Notes: a model not told the origin generated them from the sequence alone. Shown: positions 1-9,369, numbered from the stretch's first letter. The stretch: 64,000 bases of DNA from Clostridium sp. AN503 (GCF_040719375.1 NZ_JBFDTP010000002.1:2604001-2668000); one strand, 5' to 3'. Made by a program: numbers and translations.

Positions 1-1620
1 CGCACGCCCGATCGTCTGGATCAGGGAGGTCTCCGACCGCAGGAACCCTTCCTTGTCGGCATCCAGGATCGCCACCAGCGTGATCTCCGGAATGTCCAGG
101 CCCTCACGCAGCAGGTTGATCCCCACCAGCACGTCAAACACGTCAAGGCGCATATCCCGAATGATCTCAGCCCGCTCCAGCGTATCGATATCCGAGTGCA
201 GATATTTCACCCGGATGCCGACCTCACGCATATAATCAGTCAGATCCTCTGCCATCCGTTTCGTAAGCGTCGTGATCAGGACCTTATGATGCCCCGCCAC
301 CTCCTTATTCACCTCGGAAACCAGATCGTCGATCTGCCCTTCCACCGGACGGACAGAGATCTCCGGGTCCAGAAGTCCGGTCGGCCGGATGATCTGTTCC
401 ACGCGCAGCAGTTCATGCTCCGACTCGTAGACATTGGGCGTCGCAGAGACGAACATCATCTGGTCGATCTTGCTCTCGAACTCTGTGAAATTGAGGGGCC
501 GGTTGTCCAGCGCCGACGGCAGGCGGAATCCAAAATCCACCAGCGTAGTCTTTCTGGAGCGGTCCCCGGCATACATCCCTCTTACCTGCGGCAGCGTGAT
601 ATGAGACTCGTCGATGATCATCAGGAAATCATCCGGGAAATAGTCGATCAGCGTCCACGGTGGTTCTCCCGGCTTCCCAAAAGTCAGATGCCTGGAATAG
701 TTCTCAATGCCGGAACAAAACCCCGTCTCCCGCATCATCTCCACATCAAAATTCGTCCGCTCCGAAATCCGCTGGGCTTCCAGCAGCTTATCCTCGCTCT
801 TGAAATACGCCACACGTTCCTTCAGCTCCTCTAGGATGTTCTCAGTGGCAAGCTGCAGTTTTTCCTTTGGCACTACATAGTGGGATGCCGGGAAGACAGC
901 CAGATGTCCCAGCTGGAGCTTCCCTTCCCCGGTCAATGTGTCAATCTCGGTGATGCGGTCTATCTCATCCCCAAAAAATTCAATGCGGTACGCCTCGCTC
1001 CCGGAATACGCCGGAAATACCTCCAGCACATCTCCCCGCACCCGGAAGGTTCCCCGGTGGAAATCCATGTCGTTTCGGGTATACTGGATATCGATGAGCT
1101 TGTGTATGATCTCATCCCGGTCTTTCACCATTCCGGGACGCAGGGAGATCACCATCTCCTGGTAGTCAATGGGGCTGCCCAGACCATAGATGCAGGAAAC
1201 TGATGCTACAATGATCACGTCCCTGCGTTCGGACAAGGCGGCTGTGGCAGAGTGGCGGAGCTTGTCGATCTCGTCATTGATGGCGGAATCCTTCTCAATA
1301 TAGGTATCCGTGGACGGAACATAGGCCTCGGGCTGGTAGTAGTCATAGTAGGAGACGAAATATTCCACGGCGTTGTTGGGGAAAAATTCTTTGAATTCTC
1401 CGTACAGCTGAGCCGCCAGCGTCTTGTTGTGGGCGATGATCAGAGTTGGCTTGTTCAAAGCCTGAATCACGTTCGCCATGGTGAAAGTTTTACCGGAACC
1501 AGTGACTCCCAATAAAGTTTCGAACTGGTTACCTTCTTTAAAACCTTTTACCAGTTCAGCGATCGCCTGGGGCTGGTCACCGGTTGGGGCATATTCTGAT
1601 ACTAGTTCAAAATGATCCAT
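1..1620 (-). CDS. uvrB: Excinuclease ABC subunit UvrB (partial, C-terminus off the window)
   Basis: UvrB is the damage-verifying subunit of nucleotide excision repair; it is loaded by UvrA and recruits UvrC. 540 codons are visible from the ATG complementary to 1618-1620; the remaining roughly 120 residues, including the UVR motif, lie beyond base 1. Walker A GVTGSGKT is at residues 38-45, the beta-hairpin with YYDYYQPEAY is near residue 92, the helicase motif MIIDESH is near residue 338, and the last visible residues IQTIGRA belong to helicase motif VI. The start has an AGGTAGGGAG ribosome-binding region. A LexA-type box and a promoter lie 240-290 bp upstream, so SOS induction is expected. 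No truncation or frameshift is seen in the visible part. Confidence 0.98.
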   Translation of the reverse strand, partial: MDHFELVSEYAPTGDQPQAIAELVKGFKEGNQFETLLGVTGSGKTFTMANVIQALNKPTLIIAHNKTLAAQLYGEFKEFFPNNAVEYFVSYYDYYQPEAYVPSTDTYIEKDSAINDEIDKLRHSATAALSERRDVIIVASVSCIYGLGSPIDYQEMVISLRPGMVKDRDEIIHKLIDIQYTRNDMDFHRGTFRVRGDVLEVFPAYSGSEAYRIEFFGDEIDRITEIDTLTGEGKLQLGHLAVFPASHYVVPKEKLQLATENILEELKERVAYFKSEDKLLEAQRISERTNFDVEMMRETGFCSGIENYSRHLTFGKPGEPPWTLIDYFPDDFLMIIDESHITLPQVRGMYAGDRSRKTTLVDFGFRLPSALDNRPLNFTEFESKIDQMMFVSATPNVYESEHELLRVEQIIRPTGLLDPEISVRPVEGQIDDLVSEVNKEVAGHHKVLITTLTKRMAEDLTDYMREVGIRVKYLHSDIDTLERAEIIRDMRLDVFDVLVGINLLREGLDIPEITLVAILDADKEGFLRSETSLIQTIGRA

Positions 1621-1860
1621 ACTCCCTACCTCCATTTGTGATTTTGAAGTATTTTTTTAAGCAGTTATTAGGGTGTTGCACCCATGTCATTTAAGCTGTT
1701 AAAAATGGCAAAAACTGCTGCGTACAGCGACTTTTATTACTGTCTTTGCTCTAATTTATTTTCTCTATGAATTGCCATGTGCATGTTTTCTTCTAATACT
1801 TCTTTGAACGGTATAGATGTGAGATATTGAGCAACTCTAATATCTCCCTGTTCTCCACAA
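1621..1860 (-). other. uvrB 5' leader
   Basis: About 240 bases lie between the uvrB promoter and its start codon. An 8-bp hairpin (GAGATATT/AATATCTC, 1821-1846) sits at the expected 5' end of the transcript. A minus-strand frame of about 40 codons ending in two stops at 1734-1739 reads like the tail of a protein, with KEVLEENMHMAIHREN visible, but it has no start codon or SD. It may be a gene remnant or chance. No known riboswitch was recognised. Confidence 0.4.
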
Positions 1861-1889
1861 ATTATAACACACCCCCACCAAAAAGTATA
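1861..1889 (-). promoter_or_regulatory. uvrB promoter
   Basis: On the minus strand an extended -10 element TGTTATAAT (TATAAT = 1861-1866) is preceded at 17 bp by a poor -35 (TATACT, 1884-1889). The extended -10 makes this plausible. It sits directly downstream of the LexA-type box. Confidence 0.6.
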
Positions 1890-1900
1890 GCCGCAAATCA

Positions 1901-1912
1901 GAACATTTGTTC
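1901..1912. promoter_or_regulatory. LexA (SOS) box of uvrB
   Basis: GAACATTTGTTC matches the Gram-positive LexA/DinR core GAAC-N4-GTTC with perfect 4-base arms. It lies just upstream of the probable uvrB promoter on the minus strand, and uvrB is a classic SOS gene. No other gene reads away from this site. Confidence 0.8.
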
Positions 1913-1973
1913 TTTTTTTGCGACTATCTCTTCTGCGCCGGCCTTTCCCTTTTGCCGGCGCTTATGTATTTAT

Positions 1974-4900
1974 TCATGATTCGTTGTCACAAGGCGTTGG
2001 TCCCCCTCTTTGCCGCCCCAGCACCCGGCCCAGGGTTCCCAGGAGCCTGGGGATATCGACGGGCTTTGCCACATGGGCATCCATACCGGCATCAAACGCC
2101 ATCTGGACGTCCTCTGAAAAGGCGTTGGCAGTCATTGCGATGATCGGGATGGAAGCCGCATCCTTCCGTTTGAGGCTTCGGATGGCGCGTGATGCCTCGT
2201 AACCGTTCATCACCGGCATCTGGATATCCATCAGCACGGCGTCAAAGGTCCCCGGCCCTTCTGCCTGGAATAGCTCCACCGCCTGCTTTCCGTCCGTCAC
2301 CACAACCGAATCGGCGCCGTGCATCTTCAGCAGCTCGCAGAGTATTTCCGAATTGATGGAATTGTCCTCCACCACAAGAAAGTGCCGGCCTTCGATCACA
2401 TTTTCATCATAACCCCCCGTCCCGGCTGTCCGGCCTGGCTGAGCTGCCTGAGCAGCCAGCCGGACCTGCTCCGACATCTCCACAGACAGGTTCCGGGCGT
2501 CGTCCTCAAAGGCCGCCTCAAATTCCAGTCTCACCCGGAAGGTTGTCCCCTGTCCAGGCGCGCTCTCCACCGCGATCTCCCCCTCCATCAGATCCACAAG
2601 TCCTCTGGTTATGCTGAGACCCAGACCGGTCCCCTCCACATGTGCAGCCTTGCTGCTGCGGGTAAACGGCTCATAGACGTGCTCTAAAAAATCCGCCGAC
2701 ATCCCAATGCCCGTATCGCGTATGGTGAAACAGTAGCACACAACTCCTTCTTTTCCGTCAGGAGAAAGCTCTTCCGCCCAAAATTCTACGTTTCCGCCCG
2801 GAGGAGTGAACTTGACCGCATTGCCCAGGATATTGATCAGGATCTGGTTGACGCGCAGGGCATCCCCATAAAACCAGGGATGGCTGATGTTCTTCACGCC
2901 GCCCCTGAACTGCAGTCCGGCTTCCCCCGCCTGAGGCGCCATCATGGCTGACAGCTGGTCCACCAGTTCCGGGAGACTGACCAGCTCCCGGTTCAGGGTG
3001 ATCTTGGCCCGTTCAATCTTACTCATGTCCAGTATATCGTTGATCAGGTTCAGCAGATGCCTGGAGGAATAGGTGATTTTCTGCAGACAGTCCTCCAGCC
3101 GTTCGGGATCATTGCGTTTTGCCTGGGCCAGCGAGGTCATCCCTATGATGGCATTCATGGGCGTACGGATATCATGGCTCATGGAGGATAAGAAACTGCT
3201 CTTTGCCTGACTGGCCTCCTCTGCCCGGTTCAGCGCCTCTCTAAGCGCCTCCTTCGTCTGGCGTTCTGCAGCCAGCATATCCGTCACATCAGCCCTCACC
3301 ATACAGATCGTCCTGTGCATCTCGTCTCCCCACAGCACATTGACCTGTTTATACCGCAGTCCGTCCGCAGCCTGGTAAGGCGCCACAAAATCATAACCGG
3401 CCGGCTTCTCCTCCAGACGCTCCAGCATGGTTTCCAGAAGGAACTGCTTTTGTGTCTCCTCCCCTTCTCCTGCCAGCACATACGGCTCCGACAGACGTTT
3501 CACAGAAACATCCCCGTACTTTTCCACTGTAAACGGCGGCAGGTTCTCCAATACGACCTGGCGTGTGTACAGCATAAGGCTTCCCGTATCTATGTTGATA
3601 AATGCAAGCAGGTCGAAGGTATACGCGACCACATTGAGCAGACCCTGCTGTTCTCTCACAGATTCAGTAATATCCGTCCTCACAAGGCAGACCCGTCCAA
3701 TCCGCAGATCAACCGCCGAAACCGTCATATTTTTCGTGCGGATATTCCCGTGTTCATCTGCCACGGAAAAGGAGAACGTATAAGAGCTGGTCTCTGCCAG
3801 CCTCCGGCGCACTTCTGCCGGATCAAGGGCTTTTATGTATTTCTCCCTGTCCTTGGGTAAGATCGCATTCTCGATCATGAACTCCATCTGTCCGGAGTAA
3901 CTGTTTCCCTTTGGCAGGAAATCAATATTTGTATTCCCCGCCAGGATGTGGAAGCTGTCCTGATCCAAGTCCACATCGATCACAAAATCATAGCTGGAGA
4001 TCGTGAGCTGATGCAGGATCCTGTCGGCGATCAGCTCTTTTGTAATATCCGTAACGGTCAGTATTCCGGTGATATCTCCTGTATCCGGCTCCTTTACCAG
4101 GTTCATCTTAAACTGCACATAACGTCCCCGCCTGTCCCTGGACATCTTAACAAAGCAGTTCTGGACGACTTCCGTGTCTCCCCGTTCAAAGGCTGCAAGA
4201 GTCGGCGCGTTCAGATACGTTTCCAAAAAGGCCTTCTTCTCGCTCTCCTCCACAATAAAACCTGAAAGGCCAGTAAAAAACTGTTCCCGCCTCATGCCAA
4301 AGGTCTGCAGCAGATGAGCTCCGGTCTGGTCATTGATCTCCTGGATCAGATTCTTTGTGACATTACAATGGCCCAGGATCAGAACATCCGGCCCCGGCGT
4401 CTTATAGTGCTGTATGATCAGTTCTTTATACCGGCGGCGCAGCTCCGTCTGTTCTTCCCGCTCCCTTGTGACGTCATGGTAATTTGCATAGATCCTGCTC
4501 TCCCCATCGGCGCTGTGTATGACGGAAAGGGTATTTCTGACCCACAGATAATCTCCGCGCCCCTTTCTGATCCTGTATATGATCTCGCCATGGCTGCTTC
4601 CGCCTGCCAGGAAATCCGAAAGATACCGCTCCACTAAAGCAGTATCCTCCGGATGAACGCCTGCCAAAACATCCTGCCTGTAAAGCTCCCAGGCTTCCTC
4701 CCGCGTCATGCCGGTCATTTTCATAAAACCTTCCGACAAAAATTCCAGCTGCATGCTCCCGTCCTGTTTGCAGCACACCACGGCGGCGCCGCCGGGCAGA
4801 TTTTTGACCAGCGTCTCAAAATATTGCTCCAGACGCTCCTTCTCTCTGCGGAGCTTCACTTCCTCCGTTACATCCTGAATATATTTCACATAGGCCGGGA

Positions 4901-6326
4901 TACCGTTCCAGTTTGTTTCCCTAAAGCTGGTACTGTAAAACTCTCCGGTCCCCTTCATGTTCATTTCATGGGGCCTGCCGTCCGCCTCGTGAGTCTTCAG
5001 CGTACAAAATTCACAGGGTTCCTCTTTTCCATGCAGGGCCTTGTAGCATTTCTGGCCCACACAGCCTGAGGAATTCTGGAACAGGTCCTTTGCCTCATTC
5101 ACATAGAGCAGGTCATAATTCTCCTTGTCGATCACATAGATCCCATCCGCCATCTCATTGGCGATCCCCTGAAAGAGCAGGGCTTCCGCGGACATCCCGG
5201 TAAATACCGCATAAAACCTCATGGTTTCCGTAAGCGGCCCCATCCGCCTGCCATTCAAATGAACCCAGATCAGGCTCCCGTTCTTATGCCGCATCCTGTA
5301 GGAGATGTCCAGGGTGTCTCCGCTCTCCACAGCCGCCCTTGCCGCTGTCATTACACGGTCTACATCCGCCTCATATATGACGTCCAACGCATCTGCCTTC
5401 ACCAGCTCTGCAAATTCCTCCCGGGTATGCCCTGAGAGAGCAAGCACACCGTCGGAATAAAATGTGGGGATGAACTTACCGCCCTCTATCCGGTAACTGG
5501 CTATCCCTCCCGGAATGGAATTGACCAGATGATCCAGTTCCAGCCGGGCCTCTTTCGAAGCAGTTATATTATGGAATACACAGTGGAGCAGCGGGCAGCC
5601 GCCCTCTTCCCCCAGCCATTTTACCTGTGCACGGACCCAGACGATCTCTCCGTTCCGGTGCTGCTTGCGGAATTCAAAGGTGGAAACACCACGGCCTTCG
5701 ACCACCTCTTTCGCCTTCTCAGCCACCATCTTTCTGTCTTCCCAATAGACCAATCCCACTGCATCCCGCCTGGCCAGTTCCCGGTACTCCTCCACGGAAT
5801 ATCCGGTAAGCTCCGGCACCCCATCGGAAAAATACTGGGTCTCAAACATATCCGTGACCTTATAGATCGCAACGCCGCCCGGGATGGCATTGATGATATC
5901 CTGCATCTTGCTAAAGGTTTCCTTAAGCTCCCGGCTGAGCGCCTTTGTCCTCTCCTCCTCCGCATAGTTTTCTGTGATATCAGAGATATACTCGATATGC
6001 GCCTCCCTGCCGTCCCAGTCGATCAGCTTGCCGCTCAGACGGTAAATACGCCCGTTTGTGGGATGACGGAAATCACGGTCAAACAGCTCCGTCCGGTTCA
6101 TCCGGTCTGCCCTGCAGAACAGGCAGGGCCTGTCAAAGCCTGCCGCCTCGTAACAGGTAATTCCCTGGCTGTAGGGCACAGAGAAGAACAACTCCTGCGC
6201 CAGTCTGTTGACATAAAGCAGCTCCCAGCTGTCAGCCGCACAGACATAAACAGCTACGGGAGCATTATCCAGTACAGCGGCAGTCTGGCTGGCTGAGATT
6301 GCAGAAAGCGGTCTTTGCTCTGTCAT
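1974..6326 (-). CDS. Multi-PAS hybrid sensor histidine kinase with receiver domain
   Basis: A 1450-residue signalling protein with no membrane segment. It has about five recognisable PAS-type units in roughly the first 620 residues, with repeated IPGG motifs near the starts of PAS2, 3 and 5, followed by weaker PAS-like segments to about residue 1015. HisKA is in SMSHDIRTPMNA with the phosphorylatable His at residue 1051. The HATPase domain (GTGLGLSI) spans about 1155-1270, and the C-terminal receiver has its acceptor Asp at residue 1367 (LMDIQMP). There is no DNA-binding output domain, so it presumably passes phosphate to a separate partner. PAS1 (C58, C68, C71) and PAS4 (C427, C438, C441) both carry a C-x9/10-C-x2-C cluster, which suggests a metal, haem or redox ligand (inference). 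It is a single-gene unit with its own promoter and an AGAAGGAGGG SD. Confidence 0.93.
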   Translation of the reverse strand: MTEQRPLSAISASQTAAVLDNAPVAVYVCAADSWELLYVNRLAQELFFSVPYSQGITCYEAAGFDRPCLFCRADRMNRTELFDRDFRHPTNGRIYRLSGKLIDWDGREAHIEYISDITENYAEEERTKALSRELKETFSKMQDIINAIPGGVAIYKVTDMFETQYFSDGVPELTGYSVEEYRELARRDAVGLVYWEDRKMVAEKAKEVVEGRGVSTFEFRKQHRNGEIVWVRAQVKWLGEEGGCPLLHCVFHNITASKEARLELDHLVNSIPGGIASYRIEGGKFIPTFYSDGVLALSGHTREEFAELVKADALDVIYEADVDRVMTAARAAVESGDTLDISYRMRHKNGSLIWVHLNGRRMGPLTETMRFYAVFTGMSAEALLFQGIANEMADGIYVIDKENYDLLYVNEAKDLFQNSSGCVGQKCYKALHGKEEPCEFCTLKTHEADGRPHEMNMKGTGEFYSTSFRETNWNGIPAYVKYIQDVTEEVKLRREKERLEQYFETLVKNLPGGAAVVCCKQDGSMQLEFLSEGFMKMTGMTREEAWELYRQDVLAGVHPEDTALVERYLSDFLAGGSSHGEIIYRIRKGRGDYLWVRNTLSVIHSADGESRIYANYHDVTREREEQTELRRRYKELIIQHYKTPGPDVLILGHCNVTKNLIQEINDQTGAHLLQTFGMRREQFFTGLSGFIVEESEKKAFLETYLNAPTLAAFERGDTEVVQNCFVKMSRDRRGRYVQFKMNLVKEPDTGDITGILTVTDITKELIADRILHQLTISSYDFVIDVDLDQDSFHILAGNTNIDFLPKGNSYSGQMEFMIENAILPKDREKYIKALDPAEVRRRLAETSSYTFSFSVADEHGNIRTKNMTVSAVDLRIGRVCLVRTDITESVREQQGLLNVVAYTFDLLAFINIDTGSLMLYTRQVVLENLPPFTVEKYGDVSVKRLSEPYVLAGEGEETQKQFLLETMLERLEEKPAGYDFVAPYQAADGLRYKQVNVLWGDEMHRTICMVRADVTDMLAAERQTKEALREALNRAEEASQAKSSFLSSMSHDIRTPMNAIIGMTSLAQAKRNDPERLEDCLQKITYSSRHLLNLINDILDMSKIERAKITLNRELVSLPELVDQLSAMMAPQAGEAGLQFRGGVKNISHPWFYGDALRVNQILINILGNAVKFTPPGGNVEFWAEELSPDGKEGVVCYCFTIRDTGIGMSADFLEHVYEPFTRSSKAAHVEGTGLGLSITRGLVDLMEGEIAVESAPGQGTTFRVRLEFEAAFEDDARNLSVEMSEQVRLAAQAAQPGRTAGTGGYDENVIEGRHFLVVEDNSINSEILCELLKMHGADSVVVTDGKQAVELFQAEGPGTFDAVLMDIQMPVMNGYEASRAIRSLKRKDAASIPIIAMTANAFSEDVQMAFDAGMDAHVAKPVDIPRLLGTLGRVLGRQRGGPTPCDNES

Positions 6327-6364
6327 TTCCGTTTCCCTCCTTCTAAAAATAACTCACTATGTCT

Positions 6365-6393
6365 AATCTATCACGTTTTGCACATTTCAACAA
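6365..6393 (-). promoter_or_regulatory. Promoter of the hybrid kinase
   Basis: Minus strand: TTGTTG (6388-6393), 17-bp spacer, TAGATT (6365-6370). It is back to back with the divergent promoter of the transglutaminase-like gene. Confidence 0.55.
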
Positions 6394-6402
6394 CCGGATA
6401 TC

Positions 6403-6430
6403 TTGTATTTTATCCCGGTTCTGGTATAAT
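6403..6430 (+). promoter_or_regulatory. Promoter of the transglutaminase-like gene
   Basis: TTGTAT (6403-6408), 16-bp spacer ending in TGG, then TATAAT (6425-6430), giving an extended -10. The SD TAAGGAGG (6473-6480) precedes the ATG at 6486. Confidence 0.75.
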
Positions 6431-6485
6431 TGGCTGAAACCTGCCGCAAACCTGATATGCAGCGGCGGCAGATAAGGAGGAGCCA

Positions 6486-7586
6486 ATGGAACCATATTAC
6501 TACGAGCAGATGACAAAACCACAGCAGGCTGTCTACAGGGCCATGAAAAACGGATTAAAGAACCTGGAGCCGTCTTTTTGGGTCCCTCTGTCTGACGGCA
6601 GGGAGCTGTCCGATATTTTCTTCCGCCTGCGGCTGGATTGCCCCGAGATCTTCTATGCCAGTGGATTCCGTTACCGGTTCTTTCCTGACGGCACAAACGC
6701 GGAGCTGATCCCGGAATACCTCTTTGACAAGAGTAAAATCCAGGAACAGCAAAAGATCATGGAGGCACGAATCAGCAAACTGGCCCGTCCGGCCCTGCAC
6801 CTTGACGAAAAGGAAAAAGAATTGTATATCCATGATTTTATCTGCGGCAATGTCCGCTATGACAAACTGAAAAAAGCCTACTCTCATGAGATCATCGGCC
6901 CGCTGGGGCAGGGAGTAGGCGTCTGCGAGGGGATCGCAAAGACAGTCAAGGTCCTTTGCGACAGGCTGGGGATCTGGTGCATCATCGCCGTTTCCGAAGC
7001 TAATCCCCAAAAGAAGATCAAATACCGTCATGCGTGGAATGTGATCCGGACTGGCGGTGCTTACTACCACCTGGATGCAACCTTCGACAACAGTCTTGGC
7101 TGTGACAATGAGATCCGGTATGACTATTTCAACCTGGATGACGGGCGTTTTTTCCGGGATCATGAGCCGGTCATATACAAAATCCCCGCCTGCACTGACG
7201 GGGAGCACTCCTACTATCGGGAGAAAAAACTGTCTTTCACAAAACAGGAAGAGGTGGCAAAACGTGCGCTCCAGGCCGCAAAGAAGGGGCGCATGTTCAC
7301 GTTCCACTGGCGCGGCGGTCATCTGACCAGGGAGTCGCTGGAGGAACTTCTGGCGCTGCTTAAACAGGCTGCCATTCAAAAAGAAAAACATGTCCTGGTG
7401 CGTTTAAACTGGCCTCAGGCGGTACTCTCCGCCTCTTTTGTAAAGGATTTGCCTTTTGATGAGTGTACCGTGCAGGAAGCCAATGAAGGAGAGCGCACAG
7501 GACAGGCGGAGGAATCGCCGGGATCTGCTATTCCGGGTTCTGTCCCCCGATCCGATGCTGCACCGTCCGGTACGCCGCCGTGCTGA
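6486..7586 (+). CDS. Transglutaminase-like domain protein
   Basis: A 366-residue protein with a transglutaminase/protease-like core. The catalytic triad is readable as Cys147 (GVCEGIA), His182 (YRHAWN) and Asp197 (HLDATFD), the usual order and spacing of the family. No signal peptide is evident, so a cytoplasmic role is likely; the substrate is unknown. The residues after about 335 look non-conserved: this tail is coded by DNA that also encodes the end of the opposing PAP2 gene, so the original stop may have been lost. Strong SD and promoter. It stands alone, divergent from the hybrid kinase. Confidence 0.85.
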   Translation: MEPYYYEQMTKPQQAVYRAMKNGLKNLEPSFWVPLSDGRELSDIFFRLRLDCPEIFYASGFRYRFFPDGTNAELIPEYLFDKSKIQEQQKIMEARISKLARPALHLDEKEKELYIHDFICGNVRYDKLKKAYSHEIIGPLGQGVGVCEGIAKTVKVLCDRLGIWCIIAVSEANPQKKIKYRHAWNVIRTGGAYYHLDATFDNSLGCDNEIRYDYFNLDDGRFFRDHEPVIYKIPACTDGEHSYYREKKLSFTKQEEVAKRALQAAKKGRMFTFHWRGGHLTRESLEELLALLKQAAIQKEKHVLVRLNWPQAVLSASFVKDLPFDECTVQEANEGERTGQAEESPGSAIPGSVPRSDAAPSGTPPC

Positions 7587-8079
7587 CCAGGACTGCCACC
7601 AGAAACCCCACAAGCACATCGGTCGGGTAGTGGACCCCAAGATAAAGGCGCGAGAAGGCGATCATCGCCGCCAGTACCAGCGCAGAGATCCCATAGCAGC
7701 GGGGAAGCATTCTAAAGTAAATGAAGGCTGCCGCAAACGAAGCGCAGGTGTGTCCCGAAGGAAAGGAAGAATCCACCGGCCGGGGGATCAGCGGTATGAT
7801 TGCCGCCACGGTCTCATAGGGCCTGGTTCTGTCCACCAGGTTTTTCAGGGTCAGATTGGTGATCAGGACTCCTAACAGCAGGGAACAAAGTGCAGTCAAT
7901 CCCACCCTGCGGGTCTTTTTAAATAAAAACAACAAAACCGACGTCAGGATCCAGAACCAGCCCACATTTCCCAGGGAAGTGACCGCTCTCCAGAAACCAT
8001 TTAAGGCTTCTGTCCTCATATGTTCCTGTATAAATAATAATATGGCTGTGTCCATATTCTGGATCCATTCTATCAGCAT
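7528..8079 (-). CDS. PAP2-family membrane phosphatase
   Basis: A phosphatidic-acid-phosphatase-type (PAP2) integral membrane enzyme of about 183 residues. All three signature motifs are present: K-x6-RP in KNLVDRTRP, PSGHT, and SRLYLGVHYPTD. It probably removes phosphate from a lipid such as undecaprenyl-PP or phosphatidylglycerol-P; the substrate cannot be read from sequence. The start is set at 8079 because the SD AAGGAG sits 7 bases before it. An in-frame ATG at 8085 is only 1 base from the SD. Its last 59 bases overlap the 3' end of the convergent transglutaminase-like gene. Confidence 0.9.
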   Translation of the reverse strand: MLIEWIQNMDTAILLFIQEHMRTEALNGFWRAVTSLGNVGWFWILTSVLLFLFKKTRRVGLTALCSLLLGVLITNLTLKNLVDRTRPYETVAAIIPLIPRPVDSSFPSGHTCASFAAAFIYFRMLPRCYGISALVLAAMIAFSRLYLGVHYPTDVLVGFLVAVLVSTAAYRTVQHRIGGQNPE

Positions 8080-8222
8080 AAGCATTCTCCTTACCAGTCT
8101 CTGTCCATCCGTCCTTGCCGGACTTTACACCATAGTATAAATGCTGTCCTGTTTTTCCACAAGTATCCTTTGGAAAATTCAGGTTTGTTAAATTCAGTTC
8201 GAAAAATTCGCCCCGGCGGACG

Positions 8223-8251
8223 TTGCATTTTCCATGATTCTGTTATATGAT
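8223..8251 (+). promoter_or_regulatory. Promoter of the threonine aldolase gene
   Basis: TTGCAT (8223-8228), 17-bp spacer, TATGAT (8246-8251). The predicted transcript begins near 8258, immediately before a hairpin. Confidence 0.7.
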
Positions 8252-8263
8252 TTTAAGATACGA

Positions 8264-8292
8264 CGCAGCTGTGAGGGTACCACACGGCTGCG
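8264..8292 (+). other. 5'-terminal mRNA hairpin before the threonine aldolase gene
   Basis: CGCAGC+TGTG (8264-8273) pairs with CACA+GCTGCG (8281-8292), interrupted by a 2-base CG bulge; the loop is AGGGTAC. It sits at the probable 5' end of the transcript, where it could protect the mRNA or act as an operator. Confidence 0.5.
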
Positions 8293-8318
8293 ATACGACA
8301 ACAGGGAGGGAATGTTCC

Positions 8319-9344
8319 ATGATTTACAGTTTTAATAATGATTACAGTGAAGGCGCCCATCCGCGCATCCTTCAGGCGATGATGGAAACCAATTTAGTTC
8401 AGAACAACGGATACAGCCTGGATGTGCACAGCGACCGCGCGAAGGAGCTGATCAGGAAAGAGATCCGCCGGGAGGATGCAGACATCCATATGATCGTAGG
8501 CGGCACCCAGACCAATCTCCTTGGCATCAGCTGTGCCCTTCGTCCGCACCAGGCAGTGATCTGCGCGGAGACCGGGCATATCAATGTCCATGAGACCGGA
8601 GCGATCGAGGCTACCGGGCATAAGGTCCTCGGACAGCCCACACCGGACGGCAAGCTGACTGTGGATGATATCAAAAAGGCGCTTGACTGGCACACGGACG
8701 AGCACATGGTACAGCCCAAAATGGTCTATATCTCCAACTCCACCGAGGTAGGCACCCAGTATTCCAAAGCCGAGTTAGAGACGCTCTCTGCTTTCTGTAA
8801 GCAGCAGGGACTCTACCTGTTCTTAGACGGCGCGCGTATGGGCGCGGCGCTGACCAGCCGGGTCAATGACTTAACCCTGGCGGATATCGCGCGCCTCACC
8901 GATCTATTCTACATCGGCGGCACGAAGAACGGCGCGCTGTTCGGCGAGGCGCTCATCATCAGCCACCCGGACTTGAAGCCTGATTTCCGCTATCTGATCA
9001 AACAGAAGGGCGCAATGCTGGCAAAGGGCTGGCTCCTTGGCATCCAGTTTGAAGAGCTGTTCCAGAACAATCTGTTCTATGATATGGCCTCCCACGCCAA
9101 CGAGATGGCCGACCAGCTCCGCAGAGGGCTTTCAGAGTGCGGCTATCCGTTCCACTGGGATTCCACCACAAACCAGCTGTTCCCGGTGCTTCCAAACGAT
9201 AAGCTGGAAAAGCTGGCAGTGGACTTTCTGTTTTCCAAACAGGCAGTTATCGACGAAGACCACACCTGCATCCGTCTCGTGACCTCCTGGGCCACCAGGC
9301 AGGAGGGCGTGGACGCATTTCTGGATGCACTGAAAAAACTGTAA
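8319..9344 (+). CDS. ltaE: Low-specificity threonine aldolase-type PLP enzyme
   Basis: A 341-residue fold-type I PLP enzyme of the beta-eliminating lyase/threonine aldolase family, expected to cleave L-threonine or L-allo-threonine to glycine and acetaldehyde. The PLP-binding lysine is K203 in GGTKNGALFG, the cofactor-contacting Asp is in FLDGAR (D170), and the family motif AETGHINVHETGA is near residues 83-95. The start at 8319 is chosen for the SD GGGAGGG 8 bases upstream. An in-frame ATG at 8247 lies inside the -10 box and cannot be the start. Monocistronic. Confidence 0.9.
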   Translation: MIYSFNNDYSEGAHPRILQAMMETNLVQNNGYSLDVHSDRAKELIRKEIRREDADIHMIVGGTQTNLLGISCALRPHQAVICAETGHINVHETGAIEATGHKVLGQPTPDGKLTVDDIKKALDWHTDEHMVQPKMVYISNSTEVGTQYSKAELETLSAFCKQQGLYLFLDGARMGAALTSRVNDLTLADIARLTDLFYIGGTKNGALFGEALIISHPDLKPDFRYLIKQKGAMLAKGWLLGIQFEELFQNNLFYDMASHANEMADQLRRGLSECGYPFHWDSTTNQLFPVLPNDKLEKLAVDFLFSKQAVIDEDHTCIRLVTSWATRQEGVDAFLDALKKL

Positions 9345-9369
9345 CACCAGTGATCAAAACCTGACAGGC

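Noticed and set aside
53..1515. Plus-strand open frames of up to 212 codons across the first 1.6 kb
   Set aside because: They are antisense to uvrB, whose minus-strand frame runs unbroken for 540 codons with all family motifs.
8247..8318. Upstream start for the threonine aldolase
   Set aside because: That ATG lies within the -10 element and has no SD; the start at 8319 has a strong SD.
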